From Sipunculus nudus (Eukaryota > Annelida > Sipuncula > Golfingiida > Sipunculidae): DNA of 64,000 bases. Where the stretch lies: the NCBI GenBank assembly GCA_026874595.1, contig CM049308.1:42477327-42541326 (forward strand). Direction: 5' to 3'. The notes under the pieces were generated by a model. It had not been told where the DNA came from, ran no database searches, and saw nothing but the letters and a program-made list of their open reading frames with translations. Made by a program: the position numbers and the translations under genes. Below are positions 47,601 to 61,227 of this stretch, piece after piece (position 1 is the stretch's first letter; each line of letters opens with the position of its first letter).

Positions 47601-48599
47601 ACCCAACCCACCTAGTGTTATGCAGTAATTGTTATTGTTTTCACTGTATCTCCTTAATTGTAATGCTGTTTCCACTCCGATATGCAAAAACTTTCCTTGA
47701 AAAAATAATTCAAGGTGTAATCCAGAAGATGCAATGTTGTGTAATGTAGCATTTTAAAAGAAATCAATTTTCTTTTAAATGATTTTAACAAATATAATTG
47801 AACCCATCAGTATGCTTAAATTATTATAAAATATGAAGCACATTATGGATAAATAAAGAAACAATAAAAAATTGTGAAATCTAAATCAAGTATTATTTTT
47901 AGATATTTATTGTTTTGCAGATTTAAAATATATATTTTTGTGGTATAAAATAAATAAACATTTGTATGCATGATGTGGTGTTATCTGACAAGATTGAGAT
48001 TTATGATGATGCAATTGAGAATTATGAATCAACTTTTATATTCAGATATATATGTTAAATTGGAAATGTATATAAATATAAACTTAAACTAGAAAATAAT
48101 TGATGTGATAAAAAAATGAGGATTTAATACAAACATTTGTTCATTTTTTTCCTGCCTCAGCAGAATTTGAGATCAGGCTTTGTTTGCCCTGTTTTATGTT
48201 GTTAATTAGCTATATTTCAACTGTATACAATTCATAAAAAAAATACATATATATTTAATAATATATATTATACAAAAAATAGATTCAATTGAACAAATGT
48301 GTAAACTACTGAAATGTCAGCAGTTAATCGAAAAACCAACTAATGATCATGGTAATAGTACAGATCATTTGTTCACAAACTGCTCACATGCTTTAGTTTC
48401 AAAATTAGGAAACACATGGTCAGGTCACAAAATATTTTTTGCAACAATTTCTTGCTCATCAATACAAACCAATCATATAAACCAACCATGGCCTTTATTA
48501 CCTCTTCCTCTTATACTTTATCTCCATTTGACATTATTTTAGATTTTTACCTTCAAGGTTAACGTCAGCTGAGCACAGTGACCCATAGGTCCCTTGTTT
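44699..48599 (+). mobile_element. HINE family A copy, 3.9 kb, with repeated core
   Basis: The 5' end TTAGCTCAGCTGACTATAAG is at 44699 and the 3' end TCAGCTGAGCACAGTGACCC, then CCCTTGTT, ends near 48599. The core repeats a 660-680 bp unit three times: GGCATAATGTTAGATG occurs near 44832, 45512 and 46172. A block containing GAGGCTCTTGTTGTATTCCC appears at 45421 and 46612. Poly(C) runs lie near 46788 and 47580. No gene; the remaining sequence (46800-48560) is AT-rich. Confidence 0.6.
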
Positions 48600-49068
48600 A
48601 ATATTTTACAAGAATAATCCCCTGAATAATTCTTATAATAATTGTCTTTTGTGGTTCCAAAGAATGAATTTTGGCTGAATTATAAAGGTTCAGATGAGTC
48701 ATTTTACCATATATGTTAGCTGTGTGAAGCAGATACACAGATACATCTAGATACATCTAGACTGACACCAGTTTATCTGCATTTATTACATCATGCCTCT
48801 AGACATTTAGATTTCAGGTTATCTATGGTTAATATTGACAAGAATGTTTTTTAAAAGCTTTTAAAAAATGTAGATTTATGATTTTTAGATATTCCTCATG
48901 CCAGGCAATGTTTACAATCACAGCTATACAGCTCTCTGTGGGTATATAAAGATGGCTGTACATGGATTATAAATAGTTGGTATCCATAGTCAAATTAATT
49001 CAAGATTTTGCCATCAGTGAGATGTATCTGTATTACAATTTTGCATTCAATATGCATCTGTATTAATT
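48600..49068 (+). mobile_element. HINE family B body, continued
   Basis: Text such as ACCATATATGTTAGCTGTGT and TTACATCATGCC is shared with 58160-58500, so this is B sequence resumed after the family A insertion. Confidence 0.55.
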
Positions 49069-51414
49069 TTTGGTGAACCTGTGAACTAATGCAATGGTGT
49101 GGCGGCGTTTGTCTTCTGCACATTTACCCATATTATTTTGAAAATGATTGGAGCTAGCATCATGAAATTTAATGCAAAAAAATTAGCCATCTGAAAATTA
49201 TCTTAAATTTTATAGAGAAAAAGCTAAAAAAAACTTTGAAAATCTTCTCCTCCGAAACACTCAAGCCAAATTGCTCAATATTTCACAGAAATAATCTTTT
49301 ATACCATCTCCCTCAATTTGTTCAGGAAGTTGAACTTAGTCATCTGTCCAAAAAAGCATACTAAAATGACAGTCTCAGAAACAGCCAGAGCTATCATCAC
49401 CAAATTTTTTGCCAGTGTTGGTCACATGAGTCATATATGAAATTCAGGTATTGGTGGCGCCATCTGAATTGACCTATTTTTGTATGGGGGTCATTGGTCA
49501 TCTGTACATTAATTCATAATTTCTCAGGAATAGCAGGAGCTACCATTCCCAGATTTTATGCAATAATCTGTCACATATCAAATTTTGTGGGATTCAGCTT
49601 ATTTTTTTGCTATCTGCATTTACTTAGATTTTATAAGGAAATAGCTGACAATATTTTAAAAGTCGTCTTCTTGTAGACGGTCCAGCCAAATTGTTAAATA
49701 TTTTACATAAATGATCCCAGAGGCAAGCCCTCTCAAGTTTGTTCACATGGTTTGCATTTGATGAATTTTAGTGGAGTTACACAAATTTGAACAGTCATTC
49801 CGCCAAGTAAGCATACTGACATACTGGCAGTACACTACTCTCAGAAATGACAGAAGCTAGCATTACCAGGTATTGTGCAAATGTTGGTCACATGACTTAT
49901 ATTTGAAGTTGTAGATTTAGTGGTGCCACCTACATTGACCTGTTTTTTATGGGCAAAAAACCTCATAATTTTAGCCTCTTTCAGCTTAATGATGAAACTG
50001 TCAAGTTGAATTGTTCAATATTTCAAAAGAATTATCCTAGGACATGGTTCTTTCAATCATATCAGAATATACTGAGTTTGTTGATTTTTGGTTGAGTTGT
50101 GAAAAGCTTAAGTTGGTCTTATGGCCATTATTATGTCTTTTTCAAACTGAGGACTGCAATAGTGTTCTTCTACAAAATTATTATTTCAATTATATCTTCT
50201 GTAACATTGCACAAAAATTATTCTTAGGTGGCCTTTGTTCAAGTTTACTAGAATGATTTTTGGCAGAACTATTGGACCTTTAACAATGAAAGTACTGCAT
50301 CTTTTATTATTCTAGATATTTTGATAAAAAGTTTATGAATATGTCGGCTTGAAAAAAGAAATTTTAACCAAAGTCTTTCAGTATGTGTAAACAGATATAC
50401 CAACAGGCCAAGATTTAATCTGTATCTTTAAATAGGTTGAGAAACTGCCAACTGTTCAGATTTGGGAACAGATCAAGAGTTCATTCAGTGCAGCCAGATA
50501 TAGGTCAAGAGTTCAATCAGTGCAGCCAAGCACATGGCATGTGATCACCTCATGGGTGACATGTGAACACCTCATGGGCACCATGTGATCACTTCATGGG
50601 TGTCAAGCCTCTCAGGTCAGGGCCCCTGCATGAGCTTATGCAATGGTGTGGCTACTATTTCAGATTTGGCAACAGGCTAGAGGTCAGTCTGGATCTATTT
50701 ATAGCTTTGGCAGACTGCCAACTGTATCAGATTAGGCAACAGGTCAAGAGTTCACTCAATGCAGCCAGGTATGGGTCAGGAGTTTACTCAGTGCAGTAGC
50801 TGCATTCTATTTATAGCTTTGGCAGACTGCCAACTATGTCAGATTATGCAACAGGTCAAGAGTTCACTCAGTGCAGCCAGGTACAGGTCAAAAGTTCACT
50901 CAGTCTAGCCAGGTGCAGGTCATGAGTTCACTCAGTGCAGTAGTCTGAGCAAGCAATTTGTCACAGTTCACTCAGGGCAACAGCCTTTCTCACCTAAGCC
51001 TGGTGAGCCCCATGCATCAGACTCAAGGTAAGTTTGATGTATTGGCTTAATATTTTGACCTGTCTATGTGTCTTTGATGGCTTTCTCGCTCACAAGACAG
51101 GTGGCGCCACCTACCATGACTTTTGCACACGTTTTTCTCAGGAGGGGTTTGATATATCAGTCTGAAATTGGGCGTATGTATATATCTCTGATAGCTTCAT
51201 TGTATACAAGACTGGTGGTGCCAGCTACAATCTTTTTAGTGTTGTGTGCACCTATGCCAGAATTTCAGCAGTGATGTTTGTGTAATTGTTTCTTATTAAA
51301 AATGTTTAGTACTTGCATAGTTCATATACATGAAAAGTAATGGTCCAGCATTGAAGCATTATACCTGGTGTATTTCCCAAAGCACAGGTTCGCATTAGGC
51401 CTGTAGGCCTTGTT
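49069..51414 (+). mobile_element. HINE family B copy with both ends (2.35 kb)
   Basis: The diverged 5' end GGTGAACCTGTGAACTAATG near 49071 and the 3' end CACAGGTTCGCATTAGGCCT, with hairpin and CTTGTT, near 51383-51414 bound this copy. Between them are the B body, a GGTCAAGAGTTCACTCA minisatellite (50460-50960) and one GGTGGCGCCACC at 51100. Small frames here come from the minisatellite. Confidence 0.65.
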
Positions 51415-52293
51415 TAAACTAGAGACTTTTTTTTAGGGATATAACTTTATTTAATCAAGATTCAATTGTATACACAAAATAAGATATGAATTTTTGCCAA
51501 TGTTTTAAGTTATTAGCATAAATATATAATCAGTACCTTAAATTTTGCTCAACTCTTGCACTTTTCTTAGCTCAGCTGATTGAAGTCATCTGAGCTATAG
51601 CGATCACCCTTTGTCTGTCATCCGTTGTCTGTCTGTCTGTCTGTCTATTCATCCATTAACCAGGCACAAATCATAACCGCTGGACCTGGAATCTTCTAAA
51701 TTGACATGCAGGGAGGTCCATTAAAAATCTCCTGGGAAACCTGAAATTAGGTCTCTGTTACCCATATTCTTCAAGTTATGGGGCTTAGAAGTACCCCCAG
51801 AATAATGGATAATTTGATACAAAAGCTCTAGTATCTGAACAACTAATGCATTGATCACCATGAATCTTTGCATTGATATCGATCATGGGGTGTTTCATCA
51901 GTTTCTGCAGACTGGTGGCGCCACCTGTATTTTTTCCATTTTTTACAAATTTTTTGCTCCCCAGCTTCAGCTCTCAGTTCCTAAAATTTGGCATACAATT
52001 AGATGTCTCCAAAATCTCCTACCATGCCAAGAATTTGGTCACTAGGACTTAATACCTTCGAGGTAATAATGAAAAACTTTGTTTTTCCATTACAAACCCA
52101 TTGTTACACTTCAAGACTGCCTAATATCAAAACTACTGATCTGACTTTAATCATATGTAATATACATCTTTTTCTATACATTTTCTATGCACATGCCAGA
52201 AATGATGTCAGTATTGTGTAATTGTTTTAAGTTATGGGCCCAAACATAATGCACTCTGTAAAAAATCAAGAAATATATTTACTCCCTTAATAG
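51415..52293 (+). mobile_element. HINE family A sequence, 5' part, split by the ISL2EU-like element
   Basis: After about 150 bases of A body, a fresh family A 5' end (TTAGCTCAGCTGATTGAAG) starts at 51568. One satellite unit with GGTGGCGCCACC (51913-51924) follows, then A body up to the transposon at 52294. The A sequence resumes at 56660. Confidence 0.65.
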
Positions 52294-52462
52294 AGGGTTC
52301 CCACATGACGTCACAGGCCAGCTGGTGACTGTCCAGAGCCATGCTGGAGGGCACGCTATCAGTAACTGCTGGTCAGCTGGAGGCCTGCCACATGTGCTGT
52401 CTAGTGTGGTCATTGTGTACAGAGCTGACTGTGTTACACTATTTATTCAATTATTATACACT

Positions 52463-54174
52463 ATGGTTCTCTTTTGCTGTGTATATGAATGCCACAATAG
52501 GGGGGGCAGGGATAAGAAGTCCTTTTACAGATTGCCTGCAGTAATAAACCGCCAAGGTGAACAAACAAAGGAGCTGACCACAAGAAGGCGTAATAAGTGG
52601 CTAGCCAACATCAATAGGGCAGATGTACCAGAGGAAAAACTCAAGAACTTCCGTGTTTGTTCAGATCACTTCTACAAAGGTAAGTTACATTTATTCCTAT
52701 AAATACAAATTAAATGTAATTTTAATGTAATTGAAATGAACATTTCTTATCAGTACCTATATTATATGTTATTATTAACTGTAATATGAGCAGTACTCAT
52801 ATAAATAACAAAACAAAGATTCATGTACATAAGTTTTTATTAGCAAGAAACAAGTAAACTTACACATTGTATGTTACAGGTAAACCAGCAGAGCTATACG
52901 ATGTCACCAACCCTGACTGGTCACCAAAAGTTAATCTTGGACATGGGAAAATCAAAAGTGGAGATCAGGCTACATCAAAGTATGAAAGAGTCAAATAGAG
53001 AAAAGAAAGACAAACAGAAAATGAAGTGGCCCAGGTGATGTTAAGTTTAAAGAAACCAAAGGTTTTAAACAGGGACGCTCCAGCTACAGTTTCGAGTGCA
53101 CCAGTGTGTGATGAACCATCAGATCTTATCATTCCAGCTGCTACTGAAACACCAAACAGTGTGCATTGTCAGACTGACCTTACAGGGGAGGTCATCACAG
53201 CAATGGAACAAGAACTAATTAGACTAAATAAAGAAAGTTATGACTTGAAAACAGCAGTTGATCAATTATCATTCAAAGAAGCTGCATTCACAAACAGTAA
53301 TGAGCGGGTAAAGTTTTACACTGGATTGCCAAACTACTGTTTGTTAATGACAGTATTTAACTTTGTTGTGGCCCATATTCCAGGAAATTCTAAGACAGTC
53401 CTGTCTAAATTTCAACAGTTTGTCATAGTCCTCATGCGTCTGAGGCTCAATCTTTTGGTACAAGACCTGGCATACCGTTTCCATATATCCAAATCAACAG
53501 TGTCAAGAATGTTCTTGCATGGATTGACATTATGCATTTGCGAATGAAGCACCTGATTCACTGGCCAGACCGTGAATCTCTAAGAAAAACAATACTCATG
53601 GACTTCAGAAGAAATTTTGGGCAAAAGGTAGCTGTCATTATTGACTGCTTTGAAGTATTTGTAGATCGGCCATCAAACCTGTTAGCTAGAGGACAAACTT
53701 TTTCTTCCTACAAACACCACAACACTGTGAAATTTTTGATTGGTATAACCCCTCAGGGTGTTATATCATTCATATCTAAGGGATGGGGAGGTCGTGTAAG
53801 TGATAAATATTTGACAGAGCACTGGATTCCTTGACAAACTTTTACCTGGAGATATGGTACTGGCTGATAGGGGATTTGATATATCAGACTCAGTTGGATT
53901 AATGTGTGCACAAGTTAGCATACCAGCATTTACTAAAGGTAAAAAACAGTTATCTGCAATTGACATTGAAAAAACGAGAAAAATTGCAAATGTACGAATT
54001 CATGTTGAAAGAGTCATAGGGTGTGTCAGACAGAAGTACACAATTCTAGGAGCTACTCTACCAATTGACTACTTGCAACGTACTGTGAATGAAAATCTTG
54101 CAACAATTGACAAAATAGCAACAGTGTGCTGTGCATTAACAAATCTTTCAGATTCAGTAGTGCCATTTGACTAG
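52463..54174 (+). pseudogene. THAP-domain DDE transposase (two exons, broken)
   Basis: Exon 1 (52463-52679) encodes a THAP zinc finger: CCVYECHNRGG, then W and a late CSDHFYKG, the C2CH pattern. A GTAAGT donor and a GTTACAG acceptor define an intron 52680-52879 in phase 1. Exon 2 carries a linker with a heptad stretch (about 53190-53280), a helix-turn-helix-like [14 protein letters not shown], and a DDE_4-type catalytic domain with [21 protein letters not shown] and the final glutamate in RIHVERVIG. Lesions: a TAG at 52996-52998, a frameshift near 53525 and a one-base loss near 53828. The protein would bind and cut the element ends. The ATG at 52463 is chosen because it opens the THAP domain directly. 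Confidence 0.85.
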
Positions 54175-54317
54175 TGAATTTAAAGATTTTACATTAATGG
54201 TAAAGTATCAGTTTCACAATGTTTATTTACTTTATTATAATATGCATATGATGATGATAATTTTTTCCAGTGTTTATTTGGTGTATTGAACATAGTATTA
54301 AACCACTGAAATACATC

Positions 54318-56510
54318 TTATTGTGTCTTTCCTTTTTTTACCCTCCTAAATTCTGGCAATTTCCTACATTCAGGACAATACCATTTTGATTTTGGTTTCT
54401 GTTTAAGTTTAAGACACTCCCAATGAAACATGCGCACGGCACATACTGCATTATGGCATCTGACCATATCATCATTAAACACATCAGTTTTACAGTAGCA
54501 CCAGGGATCAGAGACTGTTTCTGATGTTCCAGCTGCCTGTGTACAGGTAGTGTAGAATTTTGTCACAAGCTCTGGTAAAATGCATTTTTTAAAAAAACAA
54601 TTAGATTCGTTCACACATTTCTCCCAAAATTCAGCATTAGGCTCAATTCTTTCTGTCACAATACCTTTCTTGGTCCAGACTACAAAATCGCAGTAATCTC
54701 TCTCTGACAAATTGACCTGAGCTTGCACTTGATAATAATATGCATGATTTTTAGGAGTGACATGTCACCTTTTTCATTTGTACTCATACAAAATGATTTT
54801 GATCCCACTAATTCATTTACATCCATATCTTTAGCACAGAATGGACATTTAATTTCAACACAGCCATCATTACAGCAGTCACATGAAACAAACCCATCTG
54901 GAGATGCCCCCAGGTATGGCCAGGTAGGATGCAACACTAGCCCTGCATCTGTCACTCTGAAATTTGTATGCTGTTTCCTCATGCTGTTTTCGTATTCTCG
55001 CCGTGCAGTCTTCTCATGTTCACATCCCCATTCAGTTGCGGTTGTAGTGAATTTTGACAAGTGGGGATAGCATGTAGATCTGATCAAACTTATTGAAGGC
55101 TGGTCAGGGTCAGAGTGACAGGCAGCTTTAAGTTTTGACGCTGTTATTCTACCAGCACGCAAATTGAACCATAGCTTAGACTGCACTTGAGTCTTGGTTT
55201 CCCTTTCTACCAAGGTAGCTTGTTCCCTGCTGACGGCAACTGTTCCGAATGCCCTCTCACAGTGGTCAAGTATAAGTCCAAAATCTGTTGGTGATACACC
55301 TGCATCATACAGTTCTGATAAGGGAGCTGGGAAATTCTTGTCCAGGGACTTAGGCACATAGTCATCAGAAAAAGGAGCAATTAATGAGAGTAGAGCTGGC
55401 TTTGAGCCACAGGCACTTAATGATTTGTAGAAATCATTCAGCTCCTCTGCTGTCGCTTCATGGTCTGTTGCCTGTGATGAGCCTGTTGGTGAACTGAAAG
55501 ATACGTCACCTTCACTACAGTTGATACTTTTATCCAAATCGCACTTCTTTTTCTTAGCTGACCGAAAGTCTGTTTCAGAGACCGGCAAATATTCTAATGG
55601 TCCCTGAGGTGGCACAACCCAGTAGGCTGGATGTTGGGTGACAGTTTTTTTTTCATGACGCCTAACTGAAGCTTCAACTGCGAACAGAAGGGCAGCAACA
55701 TGGGTGCATGATTCTCCGAGCCCAGCCATACAGTTACAATGTGCCAAAACTATTTCACCATTCACTTCTGCCACAATCCATGGATGAAGTGGAGTTTCTT
55801 GCATTCTCTGGGAGTGCAAGACCTACAAAGATATTAACAAAGTAGAAGTGAAAATGAATATTGAAGGCATTCATTAGTTTTTACTTTTAATTTAAAACAC
55901 ACTGGGAGCCTATCTGTACTTTAACAGCCATATACAAATTTAAGTGTTTTTTAAAAGGTTTAATATTATATAGTAGTCTTATTCAGTATTCATTTAATCT
56001 TTCATTCGTTTTTATAATATGAAGGTGGGATCTTACATTTACAGCTTTTGAATCCCACATAAACAGATGGCCTTATCAGATACCCACATCTGGAACATGC
56101 AATTAGTGTCAAGGGCTTAATGTAGCATGTCTGAACAAGGACTGGTGTAACAAAGAAAATGTGGTACTTACCCTGCCAGATATTATTCTTTTGGAATTAT
56201 TTGGTGGTCTGATTACTCCAACTTCTCTCACCCATCCAGAAACAAACTGATTATAGGCTTCAAGACTTTTGAAGGCCTTCAGGTCTTCAGCGGTGTATGC
56301 ACTCTTGGTGAATATCAGATAATTTGCTATATCTGGATAAGTAACTTCTGGCCAAATACTCACATCATTAGACCACTGTGCTTTAGGTACTGTATAAGGA
56401 TCTATGTTGTTTACAGTCTTTATCTTCTCCAAATACCTCTCTTTTGCTTCTTGTTCAAGATTTTGATAATATATAGACAGGTTGCAAGGAGCAGAAACAG
56501 GGCTATCCAT
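54318..56510 (-). pseudogene. SWIM-YqaJ nuclease-PHD protein of the ISL2EU-like element (broken)
   Basis: Exon 1 (56510-56172) starts at the ATG MDSPVSAPC and ends at a GTAAGT donor after IISGR. Exon 2 begins at 55822 after TTTGTAG, in phase 0. It has a SWIM-type zinc finger (CNCMAGLGESCTHVAALLF), a low-complexity linker, then a YqaJ-like exonuclease domain (LWFNLRAGRITASKLKAAC, YLGASPDGFVSC, CVEIKCPF). A one-base loss in an A run near 54750 shifts the frame. The C-terminal part (54728-54318) holds a C4HC3 PHD finger (CYCKTDVFNDDMVRCHN, WYCPEC). YqaJ enzymes resect DNA; the role in transposition is unproven. The two genes of the element converge, about 145 bases apart. Confidence 0.8.
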
Positions 56511-56659
56511 GTTTGCTACGTACTACAGCCTGTACTAAAGGTCAACTGGTCAGTGACAAGCCAAGCAGACCTCCAGCCAAGCCAGCCCTCCAGCATGGCT
56601 CAGCGTGGCTATTGCCAGGGTGATAAGTGACTTCCTGTGACGTCAGTGGGAACCCTCTA

Positions 56660-58158
56660 TAAGGGGATTGCTGAAGCTAGAGATTTTTTGTCAGGGATGT
56701 TACATTATTTAATCAAGATTCAATTGAATACCCAAAATTAGTTCTGAATTTTTCAAATTTTATAAGTTATTAGTATAAATATAAAATTAGTACCTTAAAT
56801 TTTGCCCAACTTTGACCATGGCACGTTTGTTTCCTGTGAGCACTGTTGATATAATTTTCATATCATGCACACATAAGGATTTCAGCTTTTTAGTTTAGAA
56901 AGCTGAAAGAAATTGGCCAAAACTTGAAGCTTTTAATAATGTTTTTATGAGACCATGTCAGACATTGGTTCTCTCCAGCCCCTCTTGAGTCACCTGTATG
57001 CAGTCCTGAAGTGTAAAAATAGGTTTTTAATAAAAAATTGAGGTTTTTCCTTAATTTCTCAAAGGAACAAAGTTGCAAAGACCCAGTTTTCGGCTTGGTA
57101 GGAAACCTTGGGGACATCTAACATTATGCCGAATTTCGGATCCCTAGGTCTTACAATTTTAAAACGTGCCACATCTACGGACGGACGGATGACGGACAAT
57201 GGACCACGACTATAGCTCAGATGACTTATAGTCAGCTGAGCTAATAAATTAATAAATTTTTATTGGTTTTTAATAACAAATTAAAGAAAAATAGAAAAGG
57301 AATTTGTTAGTTTATAATAACAGAAAATTTATTTGCAGTTACTGATGATATAGGAATCTTGTATCCATGGATAGGATGTCATGTATTCCAAATAACACCA
57401 TGCAGTCACCTATGGTATTTTTCAGTTCAATTTTAATGATAAAAAGGTAAATCATATTATTCATTACTTATCATTAAGGATCATATGAAGGAAATTAATG
57501 ATAGACAAAGATGCAGTTGATAATAGTAATCTAGATTCCTACTTTGTCTAGTGTGTACATTGATGTGAAATCAGTCCAAAATGAATATATTACATTTATT
57601 TTTTTAAATATAAATAAAAGCCATAAAATCAGGTACTTATGATCATTATTTAAAGGTGTGAATTTTGTATATTCTGGATTCTCAGCATCATTGTTTGGTG
57701 AAAACTGTGCAATTGTATTTAAATATGAATATGAATATGTACTCCATCATAAAATTTCTTGCATAAAGAATGGGAATTCAGGTAAAAATGAAAGTTTATG
57801 AATACCAGTGCAAATACTTTCAAAATGTATTCATAAATGCATTCATGAATATATTCTTTAATATTATTTTAATAATCATTTCAGTTATATTTCATTTTAA
57901 AAAATTATGATTCTCTTATTATTTTTAATAAAATTAAATTTGGGACAATATTTGTAATTTTTTTTAAATAAATAGTTAAACTCTTATATGTTCTGCTTAT
58001 AAGTTATATGGCCAAGTCAAAATCTGTGTGACAGTAGTACTCCATTTGTTAATGAAGTTTATATTTATTACCACACAAAACCAGCATGTGCCTCATTTCT
58101 AAATCATATTTTTTATCATATATAACAGCTGAGCGCTGTGACCCATTGGTCCCTTGTT
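56660..58158 (+). mobile_element. HINE family A sequence, 3' part, with an inverted A fragment
   Basis: Resumes with GGGGATTGCTGAAGCTAGAG, the text also found at 33430. It ends with CAGCTGAGCGCTGTGACCC, then CCCTTGTT, at 58158. Between 56885 and 57243 a family A 5' end lies on the - strand (TTAGCTCAGCTGACTATAAG read leftwards from 57243). The remaining 57244-58100 is very AT-rich. Confidence 0.6.
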
Positions 58159-61100
58159 TTACCATATATGTTAGCTGTGTAATGCTGTTATATCTGGCCT
58201 GGCACCAGTTTATCAGCATCTATTACATCATGCCACTAGACATTAAGATTTCAGGTTATCTTTGCTTAATATTGACAAGAAAGTTTTTTTTAAAGCTTTT
58301 AAAAATTTAGATTGATGATTTAAATTATTCATCATACCAGGCAATGTTACAATCATGAATGTTCAGCTCTCTGTGGCGATATAAAGACAACTGTATGTGG
58401 ATTATAAATTATTGGTATCCCTACTCACCTTAATTCAAGAATTTGCCATCAGTGAGATATATCTGTATTTTAATTTTGCATTCAGTATGCATCCATAATA
58501 ATTTTACATATATTCCTGATTGCTTTATTTATAAAAGGTCAGCTCAAAAGCATTTTGTATTGGGAAAATAAATTTCAAAGTTATTTCAAGTAGGGACCAC
58601 TTTTGTGTACAGATGGCAGCACTTGGTTTACCATTGGCAGATTGCCAGTGCCTTGATGTTGGCCATTAGCCAAGATGATGTCAGCTCTATAAATACTTTT
58701 GGCACAGTGCCAGGATTGGAAGAAGTGCAGCCAGGTATAGGTCAAGAGTTCGCTCAGTGCAGTAGCTGCATTCTATTTATAGCTTTGCAGACTGCTCACT
58801 GCATCATATTTGGCACCCAAGTTCAGCCTAAATCTATTTATAGCTTTGGCAGACTACCAACTGTGTCAGATTATGCAACAGGTCAAGAGTTCACTCAGTG
58901 CAGCCAGGTACAGGTCAAAAGTTCAATCAGCCTAGCCAGGTGCAGGTCAAGAGTTTACTCAGTGCAGTAGCTTGAGGCAGCAATTTGTCACAGGTCATTC
59001 AGGGGCAACTGCCTTTCTCACCTAAGCCTTGTCAGCCCAGTGCATCAAACTCTGGGGAAGTTTGACCTGTCTATGCGTCTTTTATGGTATTCTCATTTAC
59101 AAGACAGGTGGTGCCACCCACATTGACTTTTGAAGTGTATGTGCCTGCTTATTTCTTCATAGGAATTATATACATCAGCCTAAAATTGGGCATGTTTATA
59201 CATACCGGGTAGCTTTATCGTGTACAAGACTGGTGGCGCCACCTACAATAATTTTTGCACAGTGTTTGTCCCTGCTTAATTCACAGGAGGGGTTTGACAT
59301 ATCAGTCTGGCATTGGGCATATTTATATATCTCTTTGTTGTAAATAAGACTGGTGGTGCCAGCTACAGTCATTGTTTCGGCCAAAACAGAGTTTTACAGA
59401 TACTATATTTACAGTCGGACGCTGACGTTGCCGCCATTGCCGCATAGGTTTCCTAAGAACTCCTCCATAACCACTGGGCAGAATTTTTTAAAATTCGGAA
59501 TTATGATCGGTCACATGTGAACTGCTGGGCCCTCATTTTTGGTTGACCTCTGACCTTTCCTCTCTGCCCAGCGTCCATTTGTGCGTCTGTTTCCACACAT
59601 TAACCCACATATCTCAGGAACCATTAGACCGATCAGGCTAAACATTTTGCACAAATGTAGCCCTTTGATAGCTTTAAAACATGCACTAAAAATGGTGGCT
59701 CCACCTGCAACCATTTTTGCACAGGGGCCACCTGTTCATCTGCCTTGGGATAAAATCACTCATATCTCAGCAGTGGTTTGACTTTTCAACCTGAAATTTT
59801 GCAGGTTTATATATCCTGGACAGCTTTCTCAATTTTATGACAGGTGGCGCCACCTACATTCACGTTTACTCTGCAGACATCCAAGCTCATATCCCGGGAA
59901 CCGTTTGACCGATTGGGCCAAATTTTTGCATGTGTATAGATCTCACATAGCTCTTCATCATAGACAAAAGTGGTGGCGCCACCTGCAACTATTTATGCAC
60001 AGGGTCCATCTGTTCATCTGCCTTGGGATAAAATCACTCATATCTCAGAAGTGGTTTGACTTTTCCACCTGAAATTTTGCAGGTTTATACATCCTGGACA
60101 GCTCTTTTGATTTAATGACAGATGGCGCAACCTACATTCAGGTTTACTCTGCAGACATCCAAGCTCATATCTCAGGAATTGTTTTACCAATTGGGTCAAA
60201 ATTTTGCATGTGTATAGATTTCACATAGCTCTTCATCATAGGCAAAAGAGGTGGCGCCACCTGCAACCTTTTATGCACAGGGTCCATCTGTTCATCTGCC
60301 TTGGGATAAAATCACTCATATCTCTACAGTGGTTTGACTTATCAACCTGAAATTTTGCAGGTTTATACACCTGGACAGCCTTCTCGATTTTATGACAGGT
60401 GGCGCCACCTGCATTCACGTTTACTCTGCAGACATCCAAGCTCATATCTCGGGAACTATTTGACCGATTGGGCCAAAATTTTGCATGTGTATAGATCTCA
60501 CATAGCTCTTCATCATAGGTAAAAGTGGTGGCGCCACCTGCAACCACTTATGCACAGGGTCCATCAGTTCATCTGCCTTGGGATAAAAGCACTTATATCT
60601 TAGAAGTGGTTTGACTTATCCACCTGAAACTTTGCAGGTTCACACATCCTGGACAGCTTTCTTGATTTTATGACAGGTGGCACCACCTACATTCACGTTT
60701 ACTCTGCAGACTTCCAAGCTCATATCTGGAATATAACCACTTATGCACAGCCTCCATCTGTTCATTTGCCTTGGGATAAAATCACTCCTATCTCAGCAGT
60801 TGTTTGACTTGTCCACCCGAAATTTTGCAGGTTTATATATACTGGACAATTTCCTCAATTTTATGACAGATGGCACCACCTACATTCACATTTACACTGC
60901 AGACATCCATGCTAATATGCAACACACCTCACTCCATTCCCCTTGCCACTAAATCCATGCCTCACTTCATCTGTCCCACTCTAATTTCTGCGGATACACA
61001 TAGTCGCTTGTCGACTACCCATATTCTAGTTTTAAAATGTCCTAGTCTGAAACTTGCAGGTCAGAAATGTCTTATTTTGCTGAAATCATAATGACTAAGG

Positions 61101-61205
61101 AAGATATGCAGGACATAAGAGGATCAATATTAAATTTTAAAAATAAACCTCCATTCATACTCCCAAACTTTGCACAGGTTCGCATTAGGCCTGTAGGCCT
61201 TGTTT
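58159..61205 (+). mobile_element. HINE family B copy, 3' portion with satellite core
   Basis: Starts inside B sequence (ACCATATATGTTAGCTGTG) and ends with CACAGGTTCGCATTAGGCCT and CTTGTT at 61205. It includes the minisatellite around 58740-59000 and a satellite of about 278 bp units (59737-61000). The 5' end of the family is not seen. Confidence 0.65.
59500..61000 (+). repeat. Satellite of about 278 bp units with paired palindromes
   Basis: TCTGCCTTGGGATAAAATCA recurs near 59739, 60016 and 60295, with close variants near 60573 and 60766. Complete units carry up to two GGTGGCGCCACC palindromes (59843 and 59972; 60250; 60398 and 60527). The last unit is short. Confidence 0.8.
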
Positions 61206-61227
61206 TAATGCTAGCTTAACTAAGTAT

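Larger units (their letters stand above)
52294..56657 (+). mobile_element. ISL2EU-like DNA transposon, 4364 bp, two convergent genes
   Basis: The ends are inverted repeats: GAGGGTTCCCACATGACGTC on the left against GAGGGTTCCCACTGACGTCA on the right, further similarity continuing inward. TA stands on both sides (52292-52293, 56658-56659). It encodes a THAP/DDE transposase rightwards and a YqaJ-type protein leftwards, the gene pair characteristic of the ISL2EU group. Both genes are damaged, so the copy is not self-mobile. Confidence 0.8.

Noticed and set aside
54723-55070. 115-codon + strand frame within the YqaJ gene
   Set aside because: Antisense shadow of the - strand YqaJ coding region.
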